From: Lachnospiraceae bacterium
GTDB taxonomy: Bacteria; Bacillota; Clostridia; Lachnospirales; Lachnospiraceae
Length of the DNA stretch: 64,000 nucleotides
Direction: 5' to 3'
Assembly: GCA_015057275.1 (NCBI GenBank)
Contig: SVEO01000001.1
Span: 162,960 to 226,959, forward strand
In this document: positions 9,551 to 19,597 of the stretch, piece by piece
Position numbering within the stretch: position 1 is the first letter of the stretch
How the letters are laid out: each line of letters opens with the position of its first letter
Notes under the pieces: generated by a model
What the model saw: the letters and a program-made list of their open reading frames with translations, nothing else
Databases searched by the model: none
Told to the model about the DNA's origin: nothing
Translations under genes and position numbers: made by a program

Positions 9551-9664
9551 TTCGAAATTCGCACATTTTTCTGCGAAAAATCGTGCTGCAATACTTTCCC
9601 GCGCGTTCGCGCTCCCGAAATCCTAAAAACATTCGAAATCCGCACATTTTTCTGCGAAAAATGG
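9551..9664. repeat. Two near-identical 33-bp repeats, 81 bp apart
   Basis: ttcgaaattcgcacatttttctgcgaaaaatcg (9551-9583) and ttcgaaatccgcacatttttctgcgaaaaatgg (9632-9664); each contains TTCGCA(or TCCGCA)-cattttt c-TGCGAA dyad. Confidence 0.75.
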
Positions 9665-9683
9665 CTTCTTTCTCATGTTTTGC

Positions 9684-9738
9684 GGGTGCCAAGGTCATAC
9701 TTTTTTATGCAAGCATAAAACTCATGACTTTTGCACCC
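9684..9738. repeat. Long imperfect hairpin upstream of serS; part of a dispersed repeat also present at 2571-2620
   Basis: gggtgccaaggtcat ... atgacttttgcaccc (15-bp stem, one mismatch and one wobble) enclosing TTTTATGC AA GCATAAAA. Confidence 0.65.
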
Positions 9739-9894
9739 TTGGCATACTAATATAGTAGCGAATTTCACAAGAATTGTCAATGAAAGTTATCTTCCCCTTG
9801 CAAAACTTTCCAATATTATATATAATCGGAGAAAATGTAAGATTTTATGCCGCGCAGCGCATGACGGGTGCGGTTTTGAAATGGAGGAAAGACC

Positions 9895-11175
9895 ATGTTA
9901 GATTTAAAGTTTTTAAGAGAAAATCCGGAAATTGTCAAGCAAAATATCCGCAACAAGTTTCAGGACAATAAGCTGCCTCTTGTGGACGAGGTCATCGCAC
10001 TTGACGCAGAAAGCCGCAAGACACAGCAGGAAGCTGACGATTTACGTGCAAAGCGCAAAAAGATTTCCAAGCAGATCGGCGCTTTAATGGCGCAAGGCAA
10101 AAAGGAAGAAGCGGAAGCTGCCAAGGCTGAGGTTGCTGCTTTCGCAGAGCGTTTGGCGCAGTTAGAGGTAAAGGAAGGCGAGCTGCAGGCAAGAGTGAAG
10201 GAAATCATGATGATTATCCCGAACATCATTGATCCGAGTGTGCCGATTGGTAAGGACGATAGCGAAAACGTGGAAATTACCCGTTACGGAGAGCCGATTG
10301 TGCCGGAGTTTGACGTGCCGTACCACACCGAAATTATGGAAAAATTCAAGGGCATTGATTTAGATGCAGCCAGAAAAGTAGCCGGCAACGGTTTCTACTA
10401 CCTGATGGGCGACATTGCAAGATTACACTCCGCAGTCATTTCTTACGCAAGAGATTTCATGATTGACCGCGGCTTTACCTATTGTGTGCCACCGTTCATG
10501 ATTCGTAGCGATGTTGTAACCGGCGTTATGAGTTTCGCGGAAATGGACGCGATGATGTACAAAATTGAAGGCGAAGATTTATACTTAATCGGTACCAGTG
10601 AGCATTCGATGATTGGTAAGTTCATCGACACGATTATCCAGGAGCCGGAGCTTCCGTACACACTAACCAGCTATTCTCCATGCTTCCGTAAGGAAAAAGG
10701 CGCGCACGGCTTAGAGGAGCGTGGCGTTTACCGTATCCACCAGTTTGAAAAGCAGGAAATGATTGTTGTCTGCAAACCGGAAGATAGTATGATGTGGTTT
10801 GACAAGCTGTGGCAGAACACGGTTGATTTGTTCCGCAGCCTTGACATCCCGGTTCGTACGCTGGAATGCTGCTCCGGTGACTTAGCTGACTTAAAGGTAA
10901 AATCCATCGACGTGGAAGCTTGGTCTCCAAGACAGCAGAAGTACTTCGAGGTCGGTAGCTGCTCGAATCTCGGCGACGCACAGGCACGCCGTTTGAAGAT
11001 TCGCGTGAACGGTGAGGATGGCAAGAAATATTTTGCTCATACCTTAAACAACACGGTCGTTGCTCCGCCGCGTATGCTGATTGCATTTCTGGAGAATAAC
11101 TTAAATGCTGACGGCACGATTCGCATTCCGGAAGCACTGCGCCCATATATGGGTGGCAAGGAAGTCATTGCTTAG
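9895..11175 (+). CDS. serS: Seryl-tRNA synthetase
   Basis: MLDLKFLRENPEIVKQNIRNKFQD..., coiled-coil arm, class II motifs (FRKEKGAHGLEERGVYRIHQFEKQEM; LNNTVVAPPRMLIAFLENN). SD ggaggaaagacc. Confidence 0.96.
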   Translation: MLDLKFLRENPEIVKQNIRNKFQDNKLPLVDEVIALDAESRKTQQEADDLRAKRKKISKQIGALMAQGKKEEAEAAKAEVAAFAERLAQLEVKEGELQARVKEIMMIIPNIIDPSVPIGKDDSENVEITRYGEPIVPEFDVPYHTEIMEKFKGIDLDAARKVAGNGFYYLMGDIARLHSAVISYARDFMIDRGFTYCVPPFMIRSDVVTGVMSFAEMDAMMYKIEGEDLYLIGTSEHSMIGKFIDTIIQEPELPYTLTSYSPCFRKEKGAHGLEERGVYRIHQFEKQEMIVVCKPEDSMMWFDKLWQNTVDLFRSLDIPVRTLECCSGDLADLKVKSIDVEAWSPRQQKYFEVGSCSNLGDAQARRLKIRVNGEDGKKYFAHTLNNTVVAPPRMLIAFLENNLNADGTIRIPEALRPYMGGKEVIA

Positions 11176-11195
11176 TTTCTAGAAAGAATAAATTT

Positions 11196-11240
11196 AGGGC
11201 GTCCCCCGAGTCATTTCAGACTTTGGGAACGCCCTCTTTT
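11196..11240. terminator. Bidirectional terminator between serS and convergent gene
   Basis: agggcgtcccc...gggaacgccct followed by cttttt. Confidence 0.75.
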
Positions 11241-11848
11241 TACATATCCTGTATTCTTCTGTTGATATAATCAACAATCATCTCCGTGGTTGCTTCCACG
11301 CCCAGCTTGCTGCTGTTAATGGAGAAATCGTAGTTTCTCGAATCACCCCATTTTTTCTCACAAAAATAATTGTGATATGCCTTTCTCTTTTTGTCCTGTT
11401 CGATAATCAGAGCTTTGGCTTTTGCAGGAGTAATGTCATGTAATCTACAAATACGTTCGACTTTCTTATCCATGTCGCCAAGCACGAAAATCGTAATCAG
11501 TCCATGAAATTCCTTTAAGGCTTCCTCGGAGCAACGTCCAACGACAACGAAAGATTTACCTTCTTTGGCTTTCTTTCTCAAGAAATTGAATTGCATATAA
11601 GCAATGTTCTCGTGAGGCGAATTGCTATGACCGCGCACAGTTCTTGAACCGAATCCTTTTTTCGGAACCTCATCGTAAGGCTCTAAATTGCCGACATGAA
11701 CATTTTTCTCTTCGGCGATTTCACGCAGCAGATGATAGTCGTACAACGGAAGATTAAAAATCTCAGAAATTTTATCTGCGATTTCATGTCCCGCACTGCC
11801 AAATTCACGTCCGATGGAAATAATGACTTGCTTCTGGTTCTGTTTCAT
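11240..11848 (-). CDS. Cytidylate kinase-like family protein
   Basis: MKQNQKQVIISIGREFGSAGHEIADKISEIFNLPLYDYHLLREIAEEKNV; GREFGSAG P-loop-like motif typical of cytidylate-kinase-like proteins. Confidence 0.85.
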   Translation of the reverse strand: MKQNQKQVIISIGREFGSAGHEIADKISEIFNLPLYDYHLLREIAEEKNVHVGNLEPYDEVPKKGFGSRTVRGHSNSPHENIAYMQFNFLRKKAKEGKSFVVVGRCSEEALKEFHGLITIFVLGDMDKKVERICRLHDITPAKAKALIIEQDKKRKAYHNYFCEKKWGDSRNYDFSINSSKLGVEATTEMIVDYINRRIQDM

Positions 11849-11861
11849 TTGCCGTTCCTCC

Positions 11862-13211
11862 TTATAAGTATCTAAACCATATGCAGACCATGGAAATCAC
11901 TAACACGATAACGGTAGCCGGCACCATAGCCTTACAATATTTGCCCCAACCGATTGGGTAACCTTCTTTTGCTGCAACGGAAGTACCTACAACATTCGCA
12001 GAGGCACCGATTGGTGTTGCACTGCCGCCAATGTCTGTTCCCATGGCAAGTGCCCATGCCAAAATCGGCAGTCCGATGCTTTCCGTTACTGCAAGATTTT
12101 TAATAACCGGAATCATAGTTGCTGCAAACGGAATATTATCAATAAATGCGCTGGCAATACTGGAAATCCAAATAATGATAGCAATCATAAGATACATGTT
12201 GCCGTCACTGATTTTTCCGATAAAGGATGCAATAATCTCTAATACACCGGTCTGTTCTAAACCACCTACGACAACAAACAATCCGATAAAGAATAAGAGC
12301 GTTTTGTAGTCAACTTTTTTCAAAAGCTCCACAGCTGATTTGCCGGCAACAAGCAAAGTGATAATTGCGATAAACAAACCAATCGTTGCCACAGTAAGCC
12401 CTGTCTGCGCATGTGTTACAAGAAGCACAACTGCCAGTAAAAAGATAATACAGCTTGCAGCAAATGATTTCTTGTGCTCGATGGTATACGAATACTTTGA
12501 TACATCCTCCGCACTCAACGATACACCGGAAATCAATTCCTTTTTAAATACTAGATAGAAATATATTACTACAACAATCAAAGAAATGCCAGCAATTACA
12601 CCGGTATTTGCAATAAAATCTGCAAAACTGTATCCGAGCGACGTACCGATGATAATATTTGGTGGGTCACCACACATCGTCGCAGAACCACCGAGGTTCG
12701 CACAGAAAATTTCCGCTAAAATCATTGGCACCGGATTGAACTTCAATAATTGTGCCAACTCCACCGTAACTGCGGCCAGGAACAGTATAACAGTAATACT
12801 GTCGATGAACATTGCCAAAACTGCGGACATCATCATAAAGGTAATGAAAATCGGTATTGTTTTGAAATGTACCAGCTTTGCAATTGTCATGCAAAGCCAT
12901 TGGAAGAATCCTGCTTTCGCCATGCCCTCTACCATAACCATCATTCCGGCAATGAAAATAATCGTCGCCCAGTTGATGCCGCCGGAGCTTTCGGATGCCG
13001 TTCCTGCTTCGTACCAAAAGCTCAACGAGAAAATTGGTGCAATATTTAAGGTTTCCATCGCAGCCTTAAAATCACGCATGCATACGCCAAACACTAAAAT
13101 CAGTGTCGCCGCACCGCATCCAAGCGTAGCATAATGACGCTCAATTTTCTCGGTGATAATAAATACGAACATAATCAAAAAGATAATGACTGTTGTGATT
13201 TGTGCTAACAT
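11862..13211 (-). CDS. SLC13/ArsB/NhaD-type (ion transporter superfamily) permease
   Basis: 449 aa, multi-TM; GGSATMCGDPPNIIIGTSLGYSFADF and GTDIGGSATPIGASANVVGTSVA duplicated signature loops. Confidence 0.85.
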   Translation of the reverse strand: MLAQITTVIIFLIMFVFIITEKIERHYATLGCGAATLILVFGVCMRDFKAAMETLNIAPIFSLSFWYEAGTASESSGGINWATIIFIAGMMVMVEGMAKAGFFQWLCMTIAKLVHFKTIPIFITFMMMSAVLAMFIDSITVILFLAAVTVELAQLLKFNPVPMILAEIFCANLGGSATMCGDPPNIIIGTSLGYSFADFIANTGVIAGISLIVVVIYFYLVFKKELISGVSLSAEDVSKYSYTIEHKKSFAASCIIFLLAVVLLVTHAQTGLTVATIGLFIAIITLLVAGKSAVELLKKVDYKTLLFFIGLFVVVGGLEQTGVLEIIASFIGKISDGNMYLMIAIIIWISSIASAFIDNIPFAATMIPVIKNLAVTESIGLPILAWALAMGTDIGGSATPIGASANVVGTSVAAKEGYPIGWGKYCKAMVPATVIVLVISMVCIWFRYL

Positions 13212-13309
13212 TTTCGTAACTTCCCTTCTTGAATAAAAATTATCGCAATGCGATATTTGTTTTTACCAAATTTGTATTATATTACTAATATTCTAAAAGT
13301 CAAGCAAAA

Positions 13310-13351
13310 AGAGGATGCCCCGGTCACTTTGTGACTTTGGGAGCATCCTCT
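13310..13351 (-). terminator. Terminator downstream of PPIase gene
   Basis: AGAGGATGC ... GCATCCTCT 9-bp stem with inner stem GTCAC/GTGAC; minus strand continues CTTTTTGC. Confidence 0.75.
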
Positions 13352-13370
13352 TGTATCATCCATCTTTCAA

Positions 13371-14849
13371 TTATTTTACATCAGTTGCTGTAGCCTTTAA
13401 GTATGCAATCTTGCCCTTTAAGTCTACCACCTTCATATTCTTTACTAATTCCTCAGTTGTCTCTGTTACATGGTTGTTCTTTAATGCCTCTGTTGCAACA
13501 TAATTAACGTACAAATCATCGGTAGCGGATACAAAGTACATGATGTGCTGTCCGTATGTGGATTCAATGATGGCGGTGTCGCCTGCTTTTCTTGCTTCAT
13601 CGAAAATCCATTCATCGATGCTTTCTACCATCTCGCCCTTACCCACATGTTCGTAGAGGCCACCGTTTGTGGTGGAACCGGTGTCTTCAGAATAACGTTC
13701 TGCCATTTCAGCAAAAGTATCTTCATCCGCACCATTCTTCTTCCAGTAATCAAGCATTGTCTTTGCATTTTCTTCTGCAACGCCACTGTCGGATAATAAA
13801 ATGTGACGGAATGCAACCATTGTGGATTCGTTACGCGCAATGCTGTCAAAGTATACAACATAGTATGCGTTGGTGCCTTCAACCACACCAATGTCACCGG
13901 ACTTTCGGTCATCTTTTAACATCCACTCACTCAACTGTGCGTTTACGTTTGAGAGGAAGTAATCCTCAACCAATGTGGACTTGTCAATATCAAAATCTTT
14001 TGTGTCATCGTATTCGGTAATCACAGTTTTGTAAGATTCCTCGTCGGTAATCTTAGCCGCCAAGTCATCCGCTTTGTTCTTTGCCTCTTTCTTTAATGCT
14101 TCCTTTTCTTTCTCGGTAGCGTCCGTACCTGTGGAGAAGTTAATTGCATAGGAACGATAAGATACAAGATAGTAATTTCCCTTGTTTTCTTCAATTTCTG
14201 CTGCAATCATCTCATCCGTAACATTATATGTTTCCTTCAGATAATTAGAGTATTCTGCTGCAATCAGCTGCTTTTCAATGTACTTTTCAAACTTGCTGAC
14301 GGAGATGTCACCATATGCAAGCTGGATGTACTCCTTCAATGTGTAATCGGAAGCTGCGGCAGCTTCTTCAATGGCATCCATCTCTTCTTTTACTAACTTC
14401 TTCGCATCAAATTCCATGTCGGACTTAATCGCCGCGTCATACAATGCGTAAATTTCCTGCATGGACTCGATCGCACCCTGCATGAAGTAATCTTCCCATG
14501 TCAAGTCTTCACTGTACTGCTGTTCGGAATATGGACGAGATGGGTCAATGCCAAGGTAGCTGTAATAGCTGTAATTCTGGCTCTCGTAGTTGGATACCAC
14601 GGCATTATAATAGAAATCAACTTCACCTTTGCTAACCTCGTACTCACCAATCTTCACATAGGAACCGATATTATCGCCAACTCTCTGATAAATCAGCACG
14701 CCGAATGCCGCGATAATCGCTGCAATGACAACTACAACACAAGCAATATAAACTTTCTTGCCTGTAGCTTTTTGTTTTGCTTCACGCTCAGCCTTCTGCT
14801 CTTTGGTTTCTACCAACTTTTCCGGCTGAATCTTTTCTTTTTTACTCAT
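13371..14849 (-). CDS. Membrane-anchored peptidylprolyl isomerase (parvulin/PrsA-SurA-like foldase)
   Basis: N-terminal TM, SurA_N-like helical region, parvulin domain FRHILLSDSGVAEENAKTMLDYWKKNGADEDTFAEMAERYSEDTGSTTNGGLY. Confidence 0.85.
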   Translation of the reverse strand: MSKKEKIQPEKLVETKEQKAEREAKQKATGKKVYIACVVVVIAAIIAAFGVLIYQRVGDNIGSYVKIGEYEVSKGEVDFYYNAVVSNYESQNYSYYSYLGIDPSRPYSEQQYSEDLTWEDYFMQGAIESMQEIYALYDAAIKSDMEFDAKKLVKEEMDAIEEAAAASDYTLKEYIQLAYGDISVSKFEKYIEKQLIAAEYSNYLKETYNVTDEMIAAEIEENKGNYYLVSYRSYAINFSTGTDATEKEKEALKKEAKNKADDLAAKITDEESYKTVITEYDDTKDFDIDKSTLVEDYFLSNVNAQLSEWMLKDDRKSGDIGVVEGTNAYYVVYFDSIARNESTMVAFRHILLSDSGVAEENAKTMLDYWKKNGADEDTFAEMAERYSEDTGSTTNGGLYEHVGKGEMVESIDEWIFDEARKAGDTAIIESTYGQHIMYFVSATDDLYVNYVATEALKNNHVTETTEELVKNMKVVDLKGKIAYLKATATDVK

Positions 14850-14984
14850 TCTCTTTGTCTCCTGGTTCTTTATTTTTTAACACCCTCGCAGCACACACGG
14901 CCGCACGCGTTTTACACATACGGCGATTGTACCACATTTTCAATTTGCTGACAATGTTTAAAACTGTGAAATATTTATTTTCTG

Positions 14985-15869
14985 CTAAATTCCGCGGTGT
15001 GTAACACTCTCGGAAGCAATTTTTGTCGCTTTTTCAAGCGCATGCTCGATGGATTCTTGCTCATTCATGCGATAATAGCAGTACGCACCGTGCAGAACGT
15101 CTCCGGCACCGAGTGTGTCGACTGCCTTTACCTGCGGCGGCGTGATGAATCCATGGCTATGATGCCCCACTTCGTAATAATCCCACCACTCGGTCGGTTT
15201 GTCTCCGTGTGTAATGGCAAAATAACCGATATTATGCGGTACGATTAAATATGTAATGTCCTCATATTGCGGCGGAAGAAATACTTCTGAGGCAATTAAC
15301 TCGGTCGCTGCATCAAGAAATACATCCGTATGCTCCTTGTAGCTACCGCCGTCCATGATAATATGCTTGCCCATCTTCCATGCCTGCGTCACAATTTCGC
15401 CGGCCGGCTCGTAAAGGTTTCCATCCGTGCAGAGGAATAATGCACCTGCAAGTTCCGCTTTGACTGCCGAGGTAATGACGCTGCCGGGTATGGAGGTCTC
15501 ATCTGTCGCGTGCAAATGCGCAGCGTAGTTGGTCTGACCGCTAAAAATCGTGCGCGTACCGGTTTCTTCATTGACAATAATCGTCGAAATGCATGGATTC
15601 TGCTCACAGTCCTGCGCAAAGTCGATGACCTCGACATTACATTTTGCAAGCTCCGCCTTCAGCCACGCACCCATCGTACTCTTGCCGATGCAGGTGTAAA
15701 GCTTCGCCTTGCCGCCGAGCTTTGCGTAGGTAACGGCCGCATTGGCCGCCGGCCCGCCGATGCGACAGACAAAATCTGTGGTTCTTGATTTATGATTTTC
15801 TTGCGGAAAATCGTCCTGATAGTAGACCATATCCACACAGGTAAGCCCTAAAAATATACCATAACTCAT
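14985..15869 (-). CDS. PfkB family carbohydrate kinase
   Basis: CRIGGPAANAAVTYAKLGGKAKLYTCIG and C-terminal PPQVKAVDTLGAGDVLHGAYCY ribokinase signature. Confidence 0.85.
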   Translation of the reverse strand: MSYGIFLGLTCVDMVYYQDDFPQENHKSRTTDFVCRIGGPAANAAVTYAKLGGKAKLYTCIGKSTMGAWLKAELAKCNVEVIDFAQDCEQNPCISTIIVNEETGTRTIFSGQTNYAAHLHATDETSIPGSVITSAVKAELAGALFLCTDGNLYEPAGEIVTQAWKMGKHIIMDGGSYKEHTDVFLDAATELIASEVFLPPQYEDITYLIVPHNIGYFAITHGDKPTEWWDYYEVGHHSHGFITPPQVKAVDTLGAGDVLHGAYCYYRMNEQESIEHALEKATKIASESVTHRGI

Positions 15870-15870
15870 T

Positions 15871-16743
15871 CTATCTTTCGCTCCTATCGAATTCTCCTTG
15901 AAATATCTTTAACAATTCCTGATATATGTCACGTTTTGATACGCCACGGTCCTTAGCCACGAGCTTCATCGCTTCCTTACGTGCGATGCCTTGCGACTCA
16001 TAATACGTCATGTGCTCCTCGATGCTCATCGCACTCCACTGCTCAATTTGTTCTTCTCGTATTGCGCTAAAGGGCTTCCCCTCGATTACAAGGACATATT
16101 CGCCGCGTGGCTCCTCTGACTCCAGCACATTCGCCAGTTCAGAAAGAGTATACTGCCGCCCCGACTCAAAACGTTTCGTCAGCTCTTTGAGCACGGTAAT
16201 TCGGCGGTCGCCCAATGTTCCATAAAGTTCCTTGACCGTATTTTTTAAGTGATGCGGTGCCTCATAGAGAATCATGGTGCGTGTCTCATTTTGTAATTCC
16301 TTCAAAATTTGCTCACGCTCCTTTTTGTCCGCCGGCAAAAATGCCTCGAATGCAAAACGGCGCGTCGGCAGTCCGGACATTGTCAGCGCGGTGATGCATG
16401 CCGCCGGCCCCGGCAATGAGGTAACGGTAATCCCCGCTTCGTAGCACTGGCGTACAAGTTCCTCTCCCGGGTCGGATATCCCCGGTGTTCCCGCATCGGT
16501 AATCAGTGCAATATTCTTGCCCTCTATCAGCTCTCTCACGAGATATTTCGCCTTTTCTACTTTATTATATTCGTGATAGCTCGTCATCGACGTCTTAATT
16601 CCCAGATGGTTGAGCAGCTTAATGCTGTGGCGCGTGTCCTCTGCCGCAATCAAGTCAACTTCCTTCAATGTGCGGACAACGCGAAACGTTATATCCTCCA
16701 AATTTCCAATGGGGGTCGCGCACAAATATAATGTTCCTGCCAT
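15871..16743 (-). CDS. rsmI: 16S rRNA (cytidine(1402)-2'-O)-methyltransferase
   Basis: MAGTLYLCATPIGNLEDITFRVVRTLKEVDLIAAEDTRHS...LITDAGTPGISDPGEELV...LPGPAACITAL; SD GGAGGAAAAC before ATG 16743. Confidence 0.95.
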   Translation of the reverse strand: MAGTLYLCATPIGNLEDITFRVVRTLKEVDLIAAEDTRHSIKLLNHLGIKTSMTSYHEYNKVEKAKYLVRELIEGKNIALITDAGTPGISDPGEELVRQCYEAGITVTSLPGPAACITALTMSGLPTRRFAFEAFLPADKKEREQILKELQNETRTMILYEAPHHLKNTVKELYGTLGDRRITVLKELTKRFESGRQYTLSELANVLESEEPRGEYVLVIEGKPFSAIREEQIEQWSAMSIEEHMTYYESQGIARKEAMKLVAKDRGVSKRDIYQELLKIFQGEFDRSER

Positions 16744-16805
16744 GTTTTCCTCCATTATGTGACGTGTTTCGTCGGCCGTTCGGCTGTGCGAAACGCACTT
16801 CACAT

Positions 16806-17552
16806 TTAGTATCCATACTTCTCGGTAATCTCCTGCGAATATTTGCCCGGTGCCTCAAAGACAACAATCGGTGCCTCGACAATCATCTGGCAGCCGCCGC
16901 CCTTGACCGCCTCAACCAACACCATGTTCGCATCACGGTCGACAAACGGATGCACAAATTTCATCCGTTTCGGCTCAAGACGGTACTTTTTCATCGTCTC
17001 GATTATCTCTACCAGTCGCAGCGGGCGGTGCACCATGTACATACGGCCGCCGTCACGCAGCACCCTTGCGCCCTCACGCACGACATCTTCCAGCGTACAA
17101 AGCACCTCATGGCGGGCAATCGCCTTCGGCGCGTCGGGATTTTGCAGCCCCTTGCCGCTTGTCATGTACGGTGGATTCGTCGTAATTACATCATATGTAG
17201 CAGCCCCAAAGATGTGGCTCGCCTCCTTGATGTCGCCTTCCACAATCTCTATCTTATGTTGCAAATTGTTAAGCGCCACACTACGTGCTGCCATGTCGGC
17301 GCTTTCCGGCTGAATCTCCAACCCGGCAAAATGCTCGCCCTTTGTTTTCGCAGAAAGTAAAATAGGAAGAATGCCTGTTCCGGTGCCTAAATCCAAAACG
17401 CGTTCTCCCTCCTTTACGAGCGCAAATCCGGAGAGCAGGACCGCATCCATACCAAAGCAAAATTTTTCCGGGTTCTGTATAATATGATACCCGTTTCGCT
17501 GTAAATCGTCGACCCTCTCGCCTTCTTTGATTGGTACTTGCGTAAATTCCAT
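16806..17552 (-). CDS. tRNA1(Val) (adenine(37)-N6)-methyltransferase-like protein (YabB/TrmN6 family)
   Basis: LDLGTGTGILPILLSAKTKGEHFAGLEIQ and TTNPPYM motif; synteny with yabB. SD AAGAGG before ATG. Confidence 0.88.
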   Translation of the reverse strand: MEFTQVPIKEGERVDDLQRNGYHIIQNPEKFCFGMDAVLLSGFALVKEGERVLDLGTGTGILPILLSAKTKGEHFAGLEIQPESADMAARSVALNNLQHKIEIVEGDIKEASHIFGAATYDVITTNPPYMTSGKGLQNPDAPKAIARHEVLCTLEDVVREGARVLRDGGRMYMVHRPLRLVEIIETMKKYRLEPKRMKFVHPFVDRDANMVLVEAVKGGGCQMIVEAPIVVFEAPGKYSQEITEKYGY

Positions 17553-17626
17553 GCTCATCCTCTTATTGCTGTTGTTTCTATGATTGCGTGGCAATTATGC
17601 CTGTCGCACATTACTACTTACGGCGT

Positions 17627-18532
17627 CTAGCGCATATTTCTTTCTTTGCGCTCCAACGCTTCGAGTGCCTTTAACTCTTTCATTTCTTCTTCCGTCGCCT
17701 GGTTGCGGTCCTTGCGCTTCTTTGTGCGGAATTTCAGCTGATCCACGTGATACTCGCGCACATCCTTTTCATCGTTCACCGTCACAATCACCTTGCAGCG
17801 CTGACGCAACACACTGACGCTCTGCACTTCGCCCTTGAACCCATCATCGGTTGTCACAAGGTCGCCCACGTTCGGCAATTTGGAATTGAGCCACTCATAT
17901 GTTTCCTGTTCATTTTTCAAGCAACACATTAATCGGCCGCAAACGCCGGAAATCTTTGTCGGATTGAGTGACAAATTCTGTTCCTTTGCCATCTTAATTG
18001 ATACCGGCACGAATTCCGGCAGATAAGAATGACAGCAGAGCTGACGGCCGCAAATGCTGTAACCGCCCATCGTCTTTGTCTCGTCGCGCACACCAATCTG
18101 ACGCAGCTCAATGCGGGTACGGAACACCGACGCCAAGTCCTTGACGAGCTCGCGGAAGTCAATTCGACCATCTGCCGTAAAATAAAACAGCACTTTATTT
18201 CCATCAAATGTATATTCCACGTCTACTAACTTCATCTGCAATTCATGCTCACGAATTTTCTCAAGGCAGATGCTGAAAGCTTCCTTACTTTTTCCCAAAT
18301 TTTCCTTATAAATACGATCGTCTTCCTGGGTTGCCACGCGAATCACACCTTTGAGTGGTTGGAACACTTTCTCCTCATCTACTTCGTGATTGCCCTGCAC
18401 GACGTAGCCGTACTCCACACCTCTGGCCGTCTCCACGATTACACGATCACCCTTATTTATCTTAAATTCGCCCGGCGAGAAATAATAAATCTTGCCCGCC
18501 TTGCGGAATCGAACTCCAATTACCTGAATCAT
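17627..18532 (-). CDS. ricT: PSP1-domain protein, YaaT/RicT family
   Basis: VIGVRFRKAGKIYYFSPGEFKINKGDRVIVETARGVEYGYV ... GGYSICGRQLCCHSYLPEFVPVSIKMAKEQNLSLNPTKISGVCGRLMCCLKNE (Cys motifs). Confidence 0.93.
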   Translation of the reverse strand: MIQVIGVRFRKAGKIYYFSPGEFKINKGDRVIVETARGVEYGYVVQGNHEVDEEKVFQPLKGVIRVATQEDDRIYKENLGKSKEAFSICLEKIREHELQMKLVDVEYTFDGNKVLFYFTADGRIDFRELVKDLASVFRTRIELRQIGVRDETKTMGGYSICGRQLCCHSYLPEFVPVSIKMAKEQNLSLNPTKISGVCGRLMCCLKNEQETYEWLNSKLPNVGDLVTTDDGFKGEVQSVSVLRQRCKVIVTVNDEKDVREYHVDQLKFRTKKRKDRNQATEEEMKELKALEALERKERNMR

Positions 18533-19539
18533 AATTTGTCCTCCAATTTATATGCTTCATGAATCTCCGTCAGCATCAGCTCGAGACTCATCTCCAAATT
18601 CACATTTGCTTTGATGCGCGCACGCTCTGCGGCAATTTTTTCGAATGCCTGCTGCAAGCCGTGGAAAGTAAAACCTCTTGCCTGCTGCATCAGCAGTTCG
18701 CGCTCATCAATAAAATGTATGTGGGCAAAATCCTCGCCCGACTTCACATATAGTACGTCGCGCAGCCATAATTCAAGCAAATCAAGGTACTCGCCAAGCT
18801 GCTCTTTGCGCTCTGCCATCTGCTTCGCCAATCCGGCTGCTTCCCATTCTTCAAGCGACGTGATTTTTTTCGCCACATTTAAAACATTCTGCTTTAAATC
18901 GGCGAAATCGTCTCCGTTCGCCAGCCTCATCGCTTTGCCAAGGTTACCCTCCGCAAATGCCACCGCATCCTCCGCCTGATAATCCGGCACACTGCAATGT
19001 CTCATAAGATATGTTTTCATCACATCCGCCGTCAACGGACGGGTGTGCATAGAAATGCATCGCGATAAAATTGTCTGTAAAAATGTCTCCCGGTTCTGCG
19101 TAAGCAGCAATATGATACCATATGCCGGCGGCTCCTCGATTGTTTTTAAAATCGCATTCTGCGCCTGCACAGTCAGCTTCTCTGCGTCCGGAATGATGTA
19201 TATTTTGTAACGGCTGCTGTAAGGCTTCGTCAGGATGTCTGTTACCAACTGGTCGCGCACGTCCTCGACTCCAATCGTGGCCGGCTTCTCGTGTGTCAAA
19301 ATTTTCACGTCCGGCTGATTCCCCGACATCATTTGTTTACAGCTTTGACACATGCCGCATGCTTCGCCGTTTCCTGCCTCACATTGCAGCACCATAGCGG
19401 CTGCCTTTGCAATCATCTTTTTGCCTGTACCGGCGTCGCCTTCGAGAATATATGCATGTCCAGCCTTCCCAAGCTTCACTGCATTACGAAAATGGCTCTT
19501 AATATGCTCTTGCCCAATGATTTCGCTAAATCCTGCCAT
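18529..19539 (-). CDS. holB: DNA polymerase III delta' subunit
   Basis: MAGFSEIIGQEHIKSHFRNAVKLGKAGHAYILEGDAGTGKKMIAKAAA...CGMCQSCKQM; overlaps ricT start by 4 bp. Confidence 0.93.
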   Translation of the reverse strand: MAGFSEIIGQEHIKSHFRNAVKLGKAGHAYILEGDAGTGKKMIAKAAAMVLQCEAGNGEACGMCQSCKQMMSGNQPDVKILTHEKPATIGVEDVRDQLVTDILTKPYSSRYKIYIIPDAEKLTVQAQNAILKTIEEPPAYGIILLLTQNRETFLQTILSRCISMHTRPLTADVMKTYLMRHCSVPDYQAEDAVAFAEGNLGKAMRLANGDDFADLKQNVLNVAKKITSLEEWEAAGLAKQMAERKEQLGEYLDLLELWLRDVLYVKSGEDFAHIHFIDERELLMQQARGFTFHGLQQAFEKIAAERARIKANVNLEMSLELMLTEIHEAYKLEDKL

Positions 19540-19597
19540 GCGACCGTTCCCCCTGCTGCGACTACTATATCGAAATTAGTATAACAGAAGTTGCAAC

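Noticed and set aside
9840-9894. gacgggtgcggttttg upstream of serS as a T-box sequence
   Set aside because: Does not match the AGGGTGGNACCGCG core and no antiterminator/terminator pair was seen.
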